DNA of 30,099 nucleotides from NCBI GenBank assembly GCA_001801515.1, contig MGXX01000021.1, positions 12,741 to 42,839 of the forward strand. The letters run 5' to 3'. The notes beneath the pieces were generated by a model. That model ran no database searches and was not told the origin of the DNA. It worked only from the letters and a program-made list of their open reading frames with translations. Of the stretch, positions 8,745 through 16,975 are shown one piece after another (position 1 is the first letter of the stretch; the number at the start of each line of letters is the position of its first letter). This stretch comes from Gammaproteobacteria bacterium RIFCSPHIGHO2_12_FULL_38_11. Lineage in GTDB: Bacteria; Pseudomonadota; Gammaproteobacteria; Coxiellales; Coxiellaceae. The position numbers were made by a program, and so were the translations under genes.

Positions 8745-9164
8745 ATGAATTTAATAAAAAATATTATCCTCAGTTTACTGCTGTGTGTTTTTAATTCGGC
8801 ATTTTCAGCTGTTTTTATTAAGAATATTAATTGTACGGATCCTGCGATTGCTTACTATTACCCTAATTCAATTGTGCAATCACAACCAATTAAACCACCT
8901 GTAATTCTACAGTCAAATAACAATAAAAAATCTGCAATACATCCCGTTACTACAATTGCACCAATAGCATATCACCCACCCAGAAATTATATTGTGTCTG
9001 TGATCGGCGCAGGCGCTGCTTCAATATTTCTGCCTGTTAATGAATTTTATCTCATGAGCGGTAGCACTAAGCAATATTGCTCGGGTGGTACCCCTAATGG
9101 TTCGTCTACTATTACACTAGTTAATAATACGCCGAGCGATCCAACGCGTTGCGAATGTGAATAA
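8745..9164 (+). CDS. Small exported protein of unknown function
   Basis: A 139-residue protein starting MNLIKNIILSLLLCVFNSAF with a typical Sec signal peptide ending near SAFSA (about residue 21). The frame extends to a TTG at 8730, but the ATG at 8745 is right for the signal peptide and carries a GGAGAAAG ribosome site 4 bases upstream. The mature part is rich in Asn, Pro, Thr and Tyr and has four or five cysteines, including a CECE-like end and CTDP near the start, which suggests disulfide bonds outside the cytoplasm. It follows the preceding exported gene by 20 bases. I do not recognise the family. Confidence 0.65.
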   Translation: MNLIKNIILSLLLCVFNSAFSAVFIKNINCTDPAIAYYYPNSIVQSQPIKPPVILQSNNNKKSAIHPVTTIAPIAYHPPRNYIVSVIGAGAASIFLPVNEFYLMSGSTKQYCSGGTPNGSSTITLVNNTPSDPTRCECE

Positions 9165-9187
9165 AATCAATATGTAGTCTCACGCCA

Positions 9188-9249
9188 CCCCCTTTAAAAA
9201 GACGTCGTCGCATTAATCGTGAACTTGATTTCCCCCTTTTCAAAGGGGG
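9188..9249. repeat. CCCCCTTT/AAAGGGGG hairpin element
   Basis: A perfect 8-bp inverted repeat with a 2-base loop occupies 9232-9249 (CCCCCTTT TC AAAGGGGG). A second CCCCCTTT at 9188-9195 could pair with the same right arm. There is no T-run on either strand, so a classical intrinsic terminator is unlikely, although the hairpin sits just downstream of both the exported-protein gene and the leftward tRNA. The rest of the gap 9165-9326 shows no gene. It may be a decayed intergenic repeat. Confidence 0.45.
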
Positions 9250-9326
9250 TAATCGCGAGCGTCAAAATTATTGTTTAAATTAATGATAGTGAGGCTGTTA
9301 CGAATTAACTGAAAAAGTAAAAGAAA

Positions 9327-9399
9327 CGTCCCCGAGGGGATTCGAACCCCTGTTCTCGCCGTGAAAGGGCGGTATCCTAGGCCTCTAGATGACGGGGAC
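9327..9399 (-). tRNA. tRNA-Glu (anticodon TTC)
   Basis: The minus strand reads GTCCCCGTCATCTAGAGGCC at its 5' end, has the anticodon loop CTTTCAC (TTC, 34-36) inside a CCGCC/GGCGA-type stem, a TTCGAATC T-loop, and an acceptor stem GTCCCCG/CGGGGAC with discriminator G. This closely resembles the E. coli tRNA-Glu pattern. The CCA end is not encoded (the next bases are TTT on the transcribed strand), so CCA must be added by nucleotidyltransferase. Length is 73 bases without CCA. Confidence 0.95.
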
Positions 9400-9419
9400 A
9401 AGAAATACAAAGAGTGGAA

Positions 9420-9448
9420 ATTCTATGGTGCATGAGCCGCTATGTCAA
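9420..9448 (-). promoter_or_regulatory. Promoter of tRNA-Glu
   Basis: On the minus strand a perfect -35 TTGACA (9443-9448), a 17-base spacer and -10 TAGAAT (9420-9425) precede the tRNA by about 20 bases, a sigma-70 consensus promoter. The -35 box overlaps the stop codon of the HAD phosphatase gene, so the tRNA has its own start but may also receive read-through from the secA-ubiG-phosphatase transcript. Confidence 0.7.
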
Positions 9449-10110
9449 GCTGAACAGTGGCATTTCAACCAATTTAAAATTTCACCTGGTGAATGCATGA
9501 TCCAATCAGCTTTCCAAGCTGTAAAATCAACATTTGGTGGATAATAACCATATGTGACCCCAATACACTTCGTTCCCGCTGCTCTCGCTGCAATAATGTC
9601 AGTCTCAAGATCACCAATATAAACTGCGTTTTCGGGCTTCACCTGCGCTATCCGACATGCATGCCATAACTGCTCAGGATGCGGTTTACACTGCGTTAAT
9701 GTATCGCCTGAAATAATACAAATTGCGCGTTCATGCAAACCAAAATGCGTCACAATGGGCTGTGTTAACCAAGTGGGCTTGTTAGTGATAATTCCCCAAG
9801 GAATTTTTTCATTATCTAAACGATCCAACAGCAATGCCATGCCAGAAAAAAAAACAGTTTCTTTGGTTGAGTTATCACAGTACGTTTTCAAAAATTCTTT
9901 TCGAATGATTTCAAATTCAGGATGGGTTTCCTCCATCTGAAATGCAAATGAAATCATTTTTTTGCTTTCACCGTAAACACTTTTTCTAAATAAATCAAAA
10001 TTAACTGGTGGTTTATTTTTCAATTTTAGTAATAAATTAATTGCATACGCAAAGTCGCGGGCCGTATCGAGCAGCGTGCCGTCAAGGTCAAAGAAGATTG
10101 CGTTGATCAT
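9445..10110 (-). CDS. HAD phosphatase, phosphoglycolate phosphatase/MupP type
   Basis: A 221-residue haloacid-dehalogenase phosphatase of the Gph subfamily. Motif I is FFDLDGTLLDT with nucleophile Asp8 and acid/base Asp10; motif II lies in GIITNKP (Thr), motif III uses a Lys before PHPEQL, and motif IV is IGDLETDI. The helical cap follows motif I. Gph removes 2-phosphoglycolate; the homologous MupP of Pseudomonas, encoded next to ubiG, dephosphorylates N-acetylmuramate 6-phosphate in cell-wall recycling. Sequence alone does not separate these, but the position 23 bases after ubiG matches the mupP neighbourhood. It is the last gene of the secA-ubiG-phosphatase set and its stop overlaps the tRNA-Glu promoter. 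Confidence 0.8.
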   Translation of the reverse strand: MINAIFFDLDGTLLDTARDFAYAINLLLKLKNKPPVNFDLFRKSVYGESKKMISFAFQMEETHPEFEIIRKEFLKTYCDNSTKETVFFSGMALLLDRLDNEKIPWGIITNKPTWLTQPIVTHFGLHERAICIISGDTLTQCKPHPEQLWHACRIAQVKPENAVYIGDLETDIIAARAAGTKCIGVTYGYYPPNVDFTAWKADWIMHSPGEILNWLKCHCSA

Positions 10111-10133
10111 TTCACATTCTCTAAGAAATAACT

Positions 10134-10832
10134 TTATATAGCCTGAAAATAAATCATATAATTCACATCAACCGAATCAGTCAATTCAAATTTATTTTTA
10201 AAAGGCTGATAGGTAATTCCTTGCATGCCTTTTAAAAGTAAATTATTTTTTTCAGCCCAACATGTTAATTCTGAAGGACGAATAAATTCTGAATAATGGT
10301 GCGTGCCTTTTGGCAATAAATTTAAAATATATTCAGCGCCAACAATAGCTGAAAAAAAAGATTTTATATTGCGATTAATGGTGGAAAAAAATAAATAACC
10401 GTCTTTTTTTATCAATTGACGCGCTGCTTGAATAATTGCAGCAGGGTCAGGAACATGTTCCAGCATTTCCATGCACGTAATAACATCAAAAGTATTTGCA
10501 TGGGTTTGTGCAAAATCTTCAGTACATGTTTGAAAATAATTCACATTTAATTGTGATTCAAGCGCATGCTTTTTTGCAATTGTAATGGCAGCATCACTCA
10601 TATCAATACCTGTTGCAATCGCGCCAGATTGCGCCAATGATTCTGTTAAAATACCGCCACCACAACCGATATCCAATACATTTTTACCCTGAATTTCCAC
10701 CTGTTTTTTAACATACCCCAAACGCAAGGGGTTTAATGCATGCAGTGGCTTCATGGGACCATTTGAATCCCACCATTCACTCGCCAGCGCACTGAATTTG
10801 GCAATTTCATTCGGGTTAACATTAATGCTCAC
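10134..10832 (-). CDS. ubiG: Ubiquinone biosynthesis O-methyltransferase UbiG
   Basis: A 232-residue class I methyltransferase that performs the two O-methylations of the ubiquinone ring with S-adenosylmethionine. The UbiG opening is plain: [20 protein letters not shown], then [19 protein letters not shown] motif I is VLDIGCGGG (52-60), the acidic end of strand 2 is GIDMS, and motif post-I/II is [13 protein letters not shown]. The membrane-binding type segment [25 protein letters not shown] is also present. The length equals the family norm of about 230-245. The start is GTG, overlapping the TGA of secA by 4 bases (GTGA), so translation is probably coupled to secA. Confidence 0.95.
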   Translation of the reverse strand: MSINVNPNEIAKFSALASEWWDSNGPMKPLHALNPLRLGYVKKQVEIQGKNVLDIGCGGGILTESLAQSGAIATGIDMSDAAITIAKKHALESQLNVNYFQTCTEDFAQTHANTFDVITCMEMLEHVPDPAAIIQAARQLIKKDGYLFFSTINRNIKSFFSAIVGAEYILNLLPKGTHHYSEFIRPSELTCWAEKNNLLLKGMQGITYQPFKNKFELTDSVDVNYMIYFQAI

Positions 10833-13567
10833 GCAAACCTACCGTGACACTGTTTATATTTTTTCCCCGAGCCGCAATCACAAGGATCATTGCGCCCTAC
10901 TTTCGCTGTTTGTCGCACAAAAGGCAGTACAGACGCTTCAGCTGTATCTGAGAGCACATCTGGCGGCGCATCAACAGGCAGCGGTTGCAATTCTTCATGT
11001 GAAAAATGTAATTGCGGTGCTGACATGTCTAAACGTGATGCTGAAATTATCTCAGGACTGCCAACTTGAATTTTTGAAACCATCGAAATTAAAGTATATT
11101 TGATATTTTCCAACAAGCTCGTAAACATATTAAATGATTCACGTTTAAATTCTTGCGTTGGATTTTTTTGCGCATAACCCCGCAATTGAATACCTTGACG
11201 CATATGATCCATCGCCGACAAATGATCTTTCCAGTGTGTATCCAGCACTTGCAACATAATCCCTTTTTCGGCCTCACGCAGTGTTTCAGCGCCAATTTGT
11301 TCTTCTTTTTCGGCATAGGCTTTAAGCAATTCAGCCAAAATTTTTTCTTTTAATGTTTCTTCATGTAATTGTGTTTCAGTTTCTAGCCACTCGTGGATAG
11401 GTAAATTTAAATTGAAGTCTTGCTGAATTTTATTTTCCAAACCAGCAATATCCCATTGTTCTTCCATGCTGTCTTTTGGCACAAATTGATGGAAAAAAGT
11501 ATCAACTACTTCTTCACGTAATTCTGAAATAGATTTTGATATGTCGGTTGCTTGCAATAATTCAAAACGTTGCTGATAAATAACCTTACGTTGATCATTG
11601 GCCACATCATCATATTCCAATAAATGTTTGCGAATATCAAAGTTATGACCTTCCACTCGACGTTGCGCTTTTTCAATCGCTCTTGAAATCATCGGATGTT
11701 GTATTACTTCATTTTTTTGAACGCCCAATTTACGCATCATCACCAACAAACGATCACCACCAAAAATCCGCAATAAATTATCTTCCATCGATAAATAAAA
11801 TTGTGATGTGCCTGGATCTCCTTGACGACCTGATCGTCCACGCAATTGATTATCGATGCGACGTGACTCATGTCGCTCACTACCCAATACGTATAATCCA
11901 CCGCTTGCAACAACCGCATCATGTCTTTGTTGCCACTCTTTTTTGAGCGCAGCAATAGATTCTTCTGTTGGATTAGGCAATTCAGAAATTTCTAATTTAA
12001 TATTGCCGCCCAACACAATATCCGTTCCACGACCCGCCATATTCGTTGCAATCGTCACTGCCCCTGGACGTCCTGCTTCAGCAATGATATTAGCCTCACG
12101 TTCATGTTGTTTTGCATTTAATACTTGATGCGGAATTTTTGCTTTTTTAAGTTTATTGGCTAATAATTCAGACGTTTCAATTGACGCTGTTCCTACCAAG
12201 ATCGGCTGTCCTTTTGTACGCACGCGATTAATTTCTTCCATGATGGCATTAAATTTTTCTTCTTGGGTTAAATAAATTTTATCGGCAAAATCTTCACGCA
12301 CCATATCTTTATTCGTCGGAATCACAACCACTTCCAATCCATAAATTTTTTGAAATTCAAAAGCCTCTGTATCAGCCGTACCAGTCATCCCCGATAATTT
12401 TTCATACATGCGGAAAAAATTTTGGAAGGTGATCGTCGCCATTGTTTGATTTTCCAGCTGCACCGCAACACCTTCTTTTGCTTCCATTGCTTGATGCAAT
12501 CCATCTGACCAACGGCGACCATCCATCAGTCGGCCTGTGTGTTCATCAACAATAATTACCTCACCATTTTTAACAACATATTCCACATCGCGGTGATATA
12601 AAGCATTTGCGCGCAAAGACGCATTGAAATAATGCATTAAAGAAATATTTGCGTAATCATATAAACTTTCACCCGCTTTTAATAACCCTGCTTCAATCAT
12701 CAATTCTTCAACACGTTGATGACCTTGTTCAGTTAAATGCGTTTGTTTATTTTTTTCATCTAATTTGTAGTCCCCGCGACGGTCTTCCGGAACCTCTTCG
12801 TCTTTTTCATCTTCATTCATTTTTTGTAATTTTAATTTTGGAACTAATTTATTCACTTGGATATATAAATCAGATGATTCTTCAGCTTGGCCCGAAATAA
12901 TTAAAGGTGTGCGTGCTTCATCAATTAAAATAGAATCAACTTCATCAATCACAGCAAAATGTAATGGGCGCTGTACGCGTTCTGCTAAATCATAAATCAT
13001 ATTATCGCGCAAATAATCAAACCCAAACTCATTGTTCGTACCATAGGTGATATCTTTTGCATAGGCAATTTGTTTTTCATCATGCTCCATGCCCGTTATG
13101 TTAACGCCCACAGTTAAGCCTAAAAATTCATAAACAGGTTGCATCCATTCCGCATCGCGTTTTGCTAAATAATCATTAACGGTAATAACATGCACACCAC
13201 GACCCGACACTGCATTTAAATAAGCCGCGAGTGTCGCCATCAATGTTTTACCTTCACCAGTGCGCATTTCGGAAATTTTTCCATCGTGCAATACCATGCC
13301 GCCGATTAATTGGACATCGAAATGACGCATGCCCAATGTGCGAAATGAGGCTTCGCGAACGACAGCGAATGCTTCAGGTAATACACTATTAATATCTTCG
13401 CCTTTAGATAAGCGATCACGAAATTCTTGTGTTTTCGTCTGTAATTGCACATCAGATAATGCTTTCAATGCAGGTTCAAATGCATTAATTTTATCAACAA
13501 TTTTACAATAGCCGCGAAGCAAGCGGTCATTGCGTGTGCCAAATACTTTTTTTAATAATCCAAACAT
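10829..13567 (-). CDS. secA: Protein translocase ATPase SecA
   Basis: SecA, the motor of Sec-dependent export, 912 residues from the ATG at 13567 ([17 protein letters not shown]), the standard N-terminus. The frame runs 22 codons further upstream, but that part is not SecA-like. Visible are the Walker A region MRTGEGKTL, the DEVD Walker B box, [37 protein letters not shown] and [11 protein letters not shown] (helicase motif VI), the helical scaffold and the preprotein-binding region. The last 22 residues hold a zinc finger, [14 protein letters not shown], which binds SecB or ribosomes. Length agrees with the usual 840-910. ubiG follows with a 4-base overlap. dciA is transcribed in the opposite direction from the shared 90-base gap. 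Confidence 0.97.
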   Translation of the reverse strand: MFGLLKKVFGTRNDRLLRGYCKIVDKINAFEPALKALSDVQLQTKTQEFRDRLSKGEDINSVLPEAFAVVREASFRTLGMRHFDVQLIGGMVLHDGKISEMRTGEGKTLMATLAAYLNAVSGRGVHVITVNDYLAKRDAEWMQPVYEFLGLTVGVNITGMEHDEKQIAYAKDITYGTNNEFGFDYLRDNMIYDLAERVQRPLHFAVIDEVDSILIDEARTPLIISGQAEESSDLYIQVNKLVPKLKLQKMNEDEKDEEVPEDRRGDYKLDEKNKQTHLTEQGHQRVEELMIEAGLLKAGESLYDYANISLMHYFNASLRANALYHRDVEYVVKNGEVIIVDEHTGRLMDGRRWSDGLHQAMEAKEGVAVQLENQTMATITFQNFFRMYEKLSGMTGTADTEAFEFQKIYGLEVVVIPTNKDMVREDFADKIYLTQEEKFNAIMEEINRVRTKGQPILVGTASIETSELLANKLKKAKIPHQVLNAKQHEREANIIAEAGRPGAVTIATNMAGRGTDIVLGGNIKLEISELPNPTEESIAALKKEWQQRHDAVVASGGLYVLGSERHESRRIDNQLRGRSGRQGDPGTSQFYLSMEDNLLRIFGGDRLLVMMRKLGVQKNEVIQHPMISRAIEKAQRRVEGHNFDIRKHLLEYDDVANDQRKVIYQQRFELLQATDISKSISELREEVVDTFFHQFVPKDSMEEQWDIAGLENKIQQDFNLNLPIHEWLETETQLHEETLKEKILAELLKAYAEKEEQIGAETLREAEKGIMLQVLDTHWKDHLSAMDHMRQGIQLRGYAQKNPTQEFKRESFNMFTSLLENIKYTLISMVSKIQVGSPEIISASRLDMSAPQLHFSHEELQPLPVDAPPDVLSDTAEASVLPFVRQTAKVGRNDPCDCGSGKKYKQCHGRFA

Positions 13568-13658
13568 AGTTGCCCTGCGAGTGTAAGTATAGGAGTGTGG
13601 GTGTGAGTGCAGTATGTGATATGATTTTCTCACACGCTCACTGACACGCTCACTGACT
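13568..13658. promoter_or_regulatory. Divergent secA/dciA control region with tandem repeat
   Basis: The gap of 91 bases between two divergent starts must hold promoters for both. A 12-base unit CACGCTCACTGA is repeated head to tail (about 13632-13655) next to the dciA start, and GTGTGAGTG-type runs of mixed polarity lie on the other side. I see no secM-like leader ORF that I could support and no convincing -35/-10 pairs. Confidence 0.4.
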
Positions 13659-13976
13659 ATGCAGACAATACATGAAAAACCTGATGATTTACACCCCGTG
13701 ATGGACAGTTTAGGTCATTCTTCGCTTGGAAAAATCATACGAAAGGCAAAATATCTGCTGGCGCTCGATCACGCGCTGCAAACCATCCTGCCCCCCGAGT
13801 TTGCAAACCATTGCCGCGTGGTGAATATCAATCAAGCTATCGTTATTTTAGGGATTGATAGCGCTGCCATTGCCACTCGAATTCAAATGATGTCAGAGGA
13901 TATTGTACAGAGGCTACGGAAAAACAAAGAATTCAAAATGGTGTTGGGGATTCAGTGTAAGGTTCAGGCGAGGTAA
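13659..13976 (+). CDS. dciA: DciA-like (DUF721) protein
   Basis: A 105-residue protein of the DciA/DUF721 family, the ancestral loader or operator of replicative helicase DnaB in bacteria without DnaC. The family pattern is visible: an N-terminal helix ([20 protein letters not shown]), then the beta-rich KH-like core ([20 protein letters not shown]), and [18 protein letters not shown], matching the usual 'ATRLRxLxPxLLxxL' helix. It is short (about 100-150 is common) and lacks the long disordered tail. Location beside secA is typical of gammaproteobacteria, where DUF721 often lies between lpxC and secA. It is transcribed divergently from secA. Confidence 0.75.
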   Translation: MQTIHEKPDDLHPVMDSLGHSSLGKIIRKAKYLLALDHALQTILPPEFANHCRVVNINQAIVILGIDSAAIATRIQMMSEDIVQRLRKNKEFKMVLGIQCKVQAR

Positions 13977-14024
13977 CCGTGTCTCGTGAAGAGTAAGGTG
14001 TAATCGGACATAAATTAACTCCGT

Positions 14025-14282
14025 TCAATCCGTGAATAATTCCAATCGCTCACTTCTTTTTTTCAGTAAAGCAAGATATTTTTCTTTCATGGCTTGTGAC
14101 ATAAAGCTAACTTTAAGCAAGGCTTGCCAATTTGGTAATGCCCGCTGAATTTCATTCATCACATCGGCACTTAATAATAACGGATGCAAATCTTTTAACT
14201 GAGGGGATAATAAATGCAGGCCTCGTTGCGAATAATTTTCACTCGCAGCAATTTTTTTGTAAGTAATGGGACAACGTTTCAT
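14025..14282 (-). pseudogene. HipT-like kinase with its kinase core deleted
   Basis: An 85-residue frame that joins the two ends of a HipT/HipA-type kinase. Residues 1-39 (MKRCPITYKKIAASENYSQR to LLSPQLKDLHPLLLSA) look like the start of HipT proteins; residues about 45-85 (RALPNWQALLKVSFMS followed by MKEKYLALLKKRSERLELF) look like their extreme C-terminus. Complete HipT kinases have about 300-310 residues, so some 220 residues are missing, including the ATP-binding loop, the NxDxHxxN catalytic loop and the DFG-like aspartate. The junction lies near base 14162 and preserves the frame. The start overlaps the stop of the HipS-like gene by 4 bases (ATGA). It cannot be a kinase; whether the short product is made or does anything is unknown. 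Confidence 0.7.
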
Positions 14283-14587
14283 GATAGTTCCTTAACCGTT
14301 ACTGCACCCACTAAATCATGTCCCACTTGAATTAACTGTCCAAAATAATCTTTTTTATCTAATTTATAGTTACGCAATAAAGCGTCAAGCATCATGCCTT
14401 CGGGCAATACCCCTTCAAAAAAGACAGGGAATTTTTCAAACACATAAATTTTTTTATCAATTGGTATGGTCAAAGAAATAGGCGCACCAGAATAATCAGT
14501 ATGATATACAAATTGATATTGACCATCAGGTAATTCTTCGAGTATTCCCGCTTCAATATCATGAACATATATTTTTGCTTTTCTCAT
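14279..14587 (-). CDS. HipS-like protein (HipA N-subdomain 1)
   Basis: A 102-residue protein that corresponds to the N-terminal subdomain of HipA encoded as a free protein, as in HipS of hipBST operons. The family features are YVHDIEAGILEELPDGQYQF (strand-rich N-terminus), PISLTIPIDKK, FFEGVLPEGMMLDALLRNYK and GQLIQVGHDLVGAVTV, where the LPEG and GxDxVGA boxes are characteristic. In E. coli O127 HipBST, HipS acts as the antitoxin toward the kinase HipT, while HipB is the DNA-binding component. Both ends overlap the neighbours by 4 bases (ATGA), so translation of the three frames is coupled. Since the adjacent kinase is gutted, this antitoxin now has no local target. Confidence 0.8.
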   Translation of the reverse strand: MRKAKIYVHDIEAGILEELPDGQYQFVYHTDYSGAPISLTIPIDKKIYVFEKFPVFFEGVLPEGMMLDALLRNYKLDKKDYFGQLIQVGHDLVGAVTVKELS

Positions 14588-14787
14588 GCTGGCGTTACCA
14601 ATTTTATTTGAATATTTAAAATGTCTAAGACTTTGAGCAAAGTGTTGAGCTGCACGGTTTCTTTGCCTTTTTCAATGTCAAATACAGCCGTTTTGCCGAC
14701 ACCAGCGAGCTTCGCTAATGTTTGTTGCGAAAGACCTGCGAGCTTACGGTAATCGTGGACTGTTTTTGCAATATTGTTTGAGTTCAT
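14584..14787 (-). CDS. HipB-like XRE-family repressor
   Basis: A 67-residue Xre/Cro helix-turn-helix protein. The HTH spans about residues 15-45: DYRKLAGLSQQTLAKLAGVG followed by KTAVFDIEKGKETVQLNTLL, typical of HipB, with the C-terminal strand IQIKLVTPA that in HipB dimers forms a shared sheet. The frame is open for another 130 codons upstream but those residues are not protein-like and overlap the ankyrin gene; the ATG at 14787 is right. It is the first gene of a hipB-hipS-hipT type operon, with ATGA overlap to the HipS gene. The two palindromes just upstream are presumably its operators, giving autorepression. Confidence 0.85.
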   Translation of the reverse strand: MNSNNIAKTVHDYRKLAGLSQQTLAKLAGVGKTAVFDIEKGKETVQLNTLLKVLDILNIQIKLVTPA

Positions 14788-14789
14788 AA

Positions 14790-14807
14790 TTACTGTTATA
14801 GCAGTAA
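14790..14807 (-). promoter_or_regulatory. Proximal HipB operator and promoter
   Basis: TTACTGTTATAGCAGTAA is an 18-base near-palindrome (one mismatch) ending 3 bases before the hipB ATG. On the minus strand a -35 box TTGTTT, a 17-base spacer and TATAAC (-10) place the -10 inside this operator, so a bound repressor would block transcription; a start site here would give a message with almost no leader. Confidence 0.65.
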
Positions 14808-14860
14808 AATAACTCGAAAACAAATTAATTGTGATTTTTAAGAAGCTATTATAGATTATA

Positions 14861-14878
14861 TTACTGCTATAGCAGTAA
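14861..14878 (-). promoter_or_regulatory. Distal HipB operator (perfect palindrome)
   Basis: TTACTGCTATAGCAGTAA is a perfect 18-base palindrome, matching the proximal site at 17 of 18 positions. The centres are 71 bases apart, about 6.8 helical turns, which would allow looping or cooperative binding. A TATAAT box lies between the two on the minus strand. Confidence 0.7.
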
Positions 14879-15016
14879 AAATAGAGATTCGGCTCCCGAC
14901 AGCGCACAGCAGTTAGCTTTATAGGCCAACCTTTTGAAATGTAAGCTCCTATTGCAAAGCAAGAGCAGGTATTCCAGAAGAAACGGTGCAAGATTTGGTG
15001 AAAGCAACTTATTGTG

Positions 15017-16696
15017 TCAAGGAAAAACGCGATTGGCGCTGCTGAATAGCAATCTCTCATCTTTGCTTTCAATTTCCGTACGCTGCAACAATGATTTCCT
15101 ACCAAAAATCGAAGCGCAATGAGTACTACCAAAAATAGAATCACAACGCGCATCTCCAATACTTTTAATGATTTCATCTTTTAAAAGTATTAAAGCTGCA
15201 GTATATTTTCTTTCCATCGCGTATTGCAGAGTGGATAAGGGTGATCCATCTCCTCTATCGCGCGGTAGGGTTAGGTCTGCTCCGTTTTCAATTAAGAATT
15301 TAAGAACAGCCGTAGCCTCGATAGAATCTGGATTTCGAAATGAAAATTTATTGTCGATTGCCCAATGAATGGGTAATTTATTGTGAAGATGGCCAGGTTT
15401 ATTGACATCTGCACCCATAGAAACTAGCTTTTGTAGTGCAGGAACATCATAACCATATTCTGCAGCTACACCCAGCACGGTATTTCCAAAATCATCATAC
15501 GCATTCACAGCTAACTTCAGCAATTTTTCCGGCGCATTCGTTAAATCAACCTTGCTAAATTTCTGTGGCCAGTTATTCTCGGCTCCAGCATGCGGGAAGG
15601 ATAATAAGAGCTGCGCTAAGATTTTGAGCTCTTCTTCGTTTAATGGCTGATCGCTTTCAACATAGTGTTTTGTTTGTGTGTTGGCATTCAGAAAATATCT
15701 TATTTTAGGACGGCAAGATTCAGTTTTTTGGGTTGGGTGCACATAAATAGTAGGTGTTGTTAATGCAGATGCTGCGTTTGAATCGTGACGTAAACTAAAA
15801 ATATTCGACTCACAACTGTGTTGGTAAGTAGAACAGGTTGCATTAATAGGAGAAATTTGTAATTGACATTGCGTTGTTTTACCGGCATTTCTCGCTACAA
15901 TATGAATATTTTGTTCACTTGAAAATAATTGTTGCCAAATACGCATAAAAAGCGATGTTTTTATCTCAAGTTTACAAGGCAGAGCACAATCGCGATTCGC
16001 CATCAATAATAAAACTTCTTCCGCTTTTTGCGGAGATACCCAGCGATTAAATTCAAATAAATATTTTTCAAGAAATGTCATCATCAATTGCATTGTAAAA
16101 AAAGCAATGGCATAAAAACCAGCTTGATTTTGTGGACGGTTCATTGTTTTTCGATCAAATAACATGGGCATTAAAAGAAAGAAAATGCTGATACCGATGA
16201 AAGAAATGGGGAGCTTTATCGATTCTTTCATCATCACTGTCGCCCACTGAAAAATTGAGAGAGGCGCGACAATATCGCGTTCAATAAGTGTATCGGGTAG
16301 GGCATTATAAAGATTAAATGCCAATTGACAGCCTATTGAAAATAACTGTGATACATAAAATAAAATTATTTTAATAAAACCGTCGGGGGATTTTTTTCTA
16401 CAGCATGCTGTCAGTTCATTTAGAACATATAGCAATGAAATGTGCACAGTTGTTAACTGCTGTTCATTGTAAAACAAATAGCCCAACGTGCTCATTCGCA
16501 ATAAGTTAATCGGCGAAATAGGCATAAGGTTACGCGCAGAAGAAAATTTATCGCTGGTATATTTTTCAAAACAATCCATTTTTAAAATAGTCAGCACGTT
16601 TTCAACGTAAAATAACGGTGGATAAGCACAAGATGCTAATTCAAGCGCTTTTTCAGCGGCTTTTTGACATGTATTCGACGTTTTATTTTTTTTCAT
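15017..16696 (-). CDS. Membrane-associated ankyrin-repeat protein, possible effector
   Basis: A 559-residue protein in three parts. Residues 1-240 hold several hydrophobic stretches (for example FIGISIFFLLMPMLF and AGFYAIAFFTMQLMMTFLEK) that look like membrane segments. Residues 240-370 are a linker with no recognisable motif. Residues about 370-520 carry two or three ankyrin-like repeats: DDFGNTVLGVAAEYGYDVPA, LQKLVSMGADVNKPG, then LPIHWAIDN and LKFLIENGADLTLPRD. Ankyrin proteins mediate protein contacts, and in Legionella and Coxiella many are Dot/Icm effectors. No signal peptide is present. The final 40 residues (after IIKSIGDARCDSIFG) repeat DSIFG/ASIFG and look non-homologous, perhaps acquired by frame drift into a neighbouring sequence. 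Function unknown; transport by Dot/Icm is inference. Confidence 0.7.
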   Translation of the reverse strand: MKKNKTSNTCQKAAEKALELASCAYPPLFYVENVLTILKMDCFEKYTSDKFSSARNLMPISPINLLRMSTLGYLFYNEQQLTTVHISLLYVLNELTACCRKKSPDGFIKIILFYVSQLFSIGCQLAFNLYNALPDTLIERDIVAPLSIFQWATVMMKESIKLPISFIGISIFFLLMPMLFDRKTMNRPQNQAGFYAIAFFTMQLMMTFLEKYLFEFNRWVSPQKAEEVLLLMANRDCALPCKLEIKTSLFMRIWQQLFSSEQNIHIVARNAGKTTQCQLQISPINATCSTYQHSCESNIFSLRHDSNAASALTTPTIYVHPTQKTESCRPKIRYFLNANTQTKHYVESDQPLNEEELKILAQLLLSFPHAGAENNWPQKFSKVDLTNAPEKLLKLAVNAYDDFGNTVLGVAAEYGYDVPALQKLVSMGADVNKPGHLHNKLPIHWAIDNKFSFRNPDSIEATAVLKFLIENGADLTLPRDRGDGSPLSTLQYAMERKYTAALILLKDEIIKSIGDARCDSIFGSTHCASIFGRKSLLQRTEIESKDERLLFSSANRVFP

Positions 16697-16975
16697 AAAT
16701 GGTCATCATAAATAACTTATTAATATCACGGTATTTGGCAACGATTGCTATCGTTTGTTGCTGAACAGTAAAAAAAAGCGTGAAAATAAAAAGAAGACAA
16801 AACATCAAGAGAAAAGAAATAAATATTAACATTGGGTTTGCCCCGTTTAACTTAATGTGTTAAAAATTCTATCAATTTTAAAAATAAGCACAACCACTTT
16901 ATCTGTACATTTCATACTGTATTTTTCAACCAATTGAATGATGAGAATAATTTCTTGGGTATTAGGAAATTAATT
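16697..16975. other. Intergenic stretch without a recognisable gene
   Basis: This AT-rich gap between the ankyrin gene and a secreted-protein remnant holds no frame with protein-like composition on either strand. It should contain the promoter of the ankyrin gene (minus strand), but I find no convincing -35/-10 pair. Confidence 0.5.

Noticed and set aside
9188..9249. CCCCCTTT hairpin as rho-independent terminator
   Set aside because: No T-run follows on either strand, so it is listed as a repeat only.
13568..13633. Upstream extension of secA by 22 codons
   Set aside because: The residues ([17 protein letters not shown]) come from the repeat-rich intergenic [13 protein letters not shown] is the standard SecA start.
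14934..15045. A plus-strand frame reading ARAGIPEETVQDLVKATYCV and KEKRDWRC with stop at 15043-15045
   Set aside because: It has protein-like composition and could be a gene remnant, but it is short, has no start, overlaps the 3' end of the ankyrin gene and matches no family that I know.
14788..15177. N-terminal extension of the hipB frame (about 130 codons)
   Set aside because: It overlaps the ankyrin gene and the operators, has no protein-like features, and HipB proteins start at the ATG at 14787.
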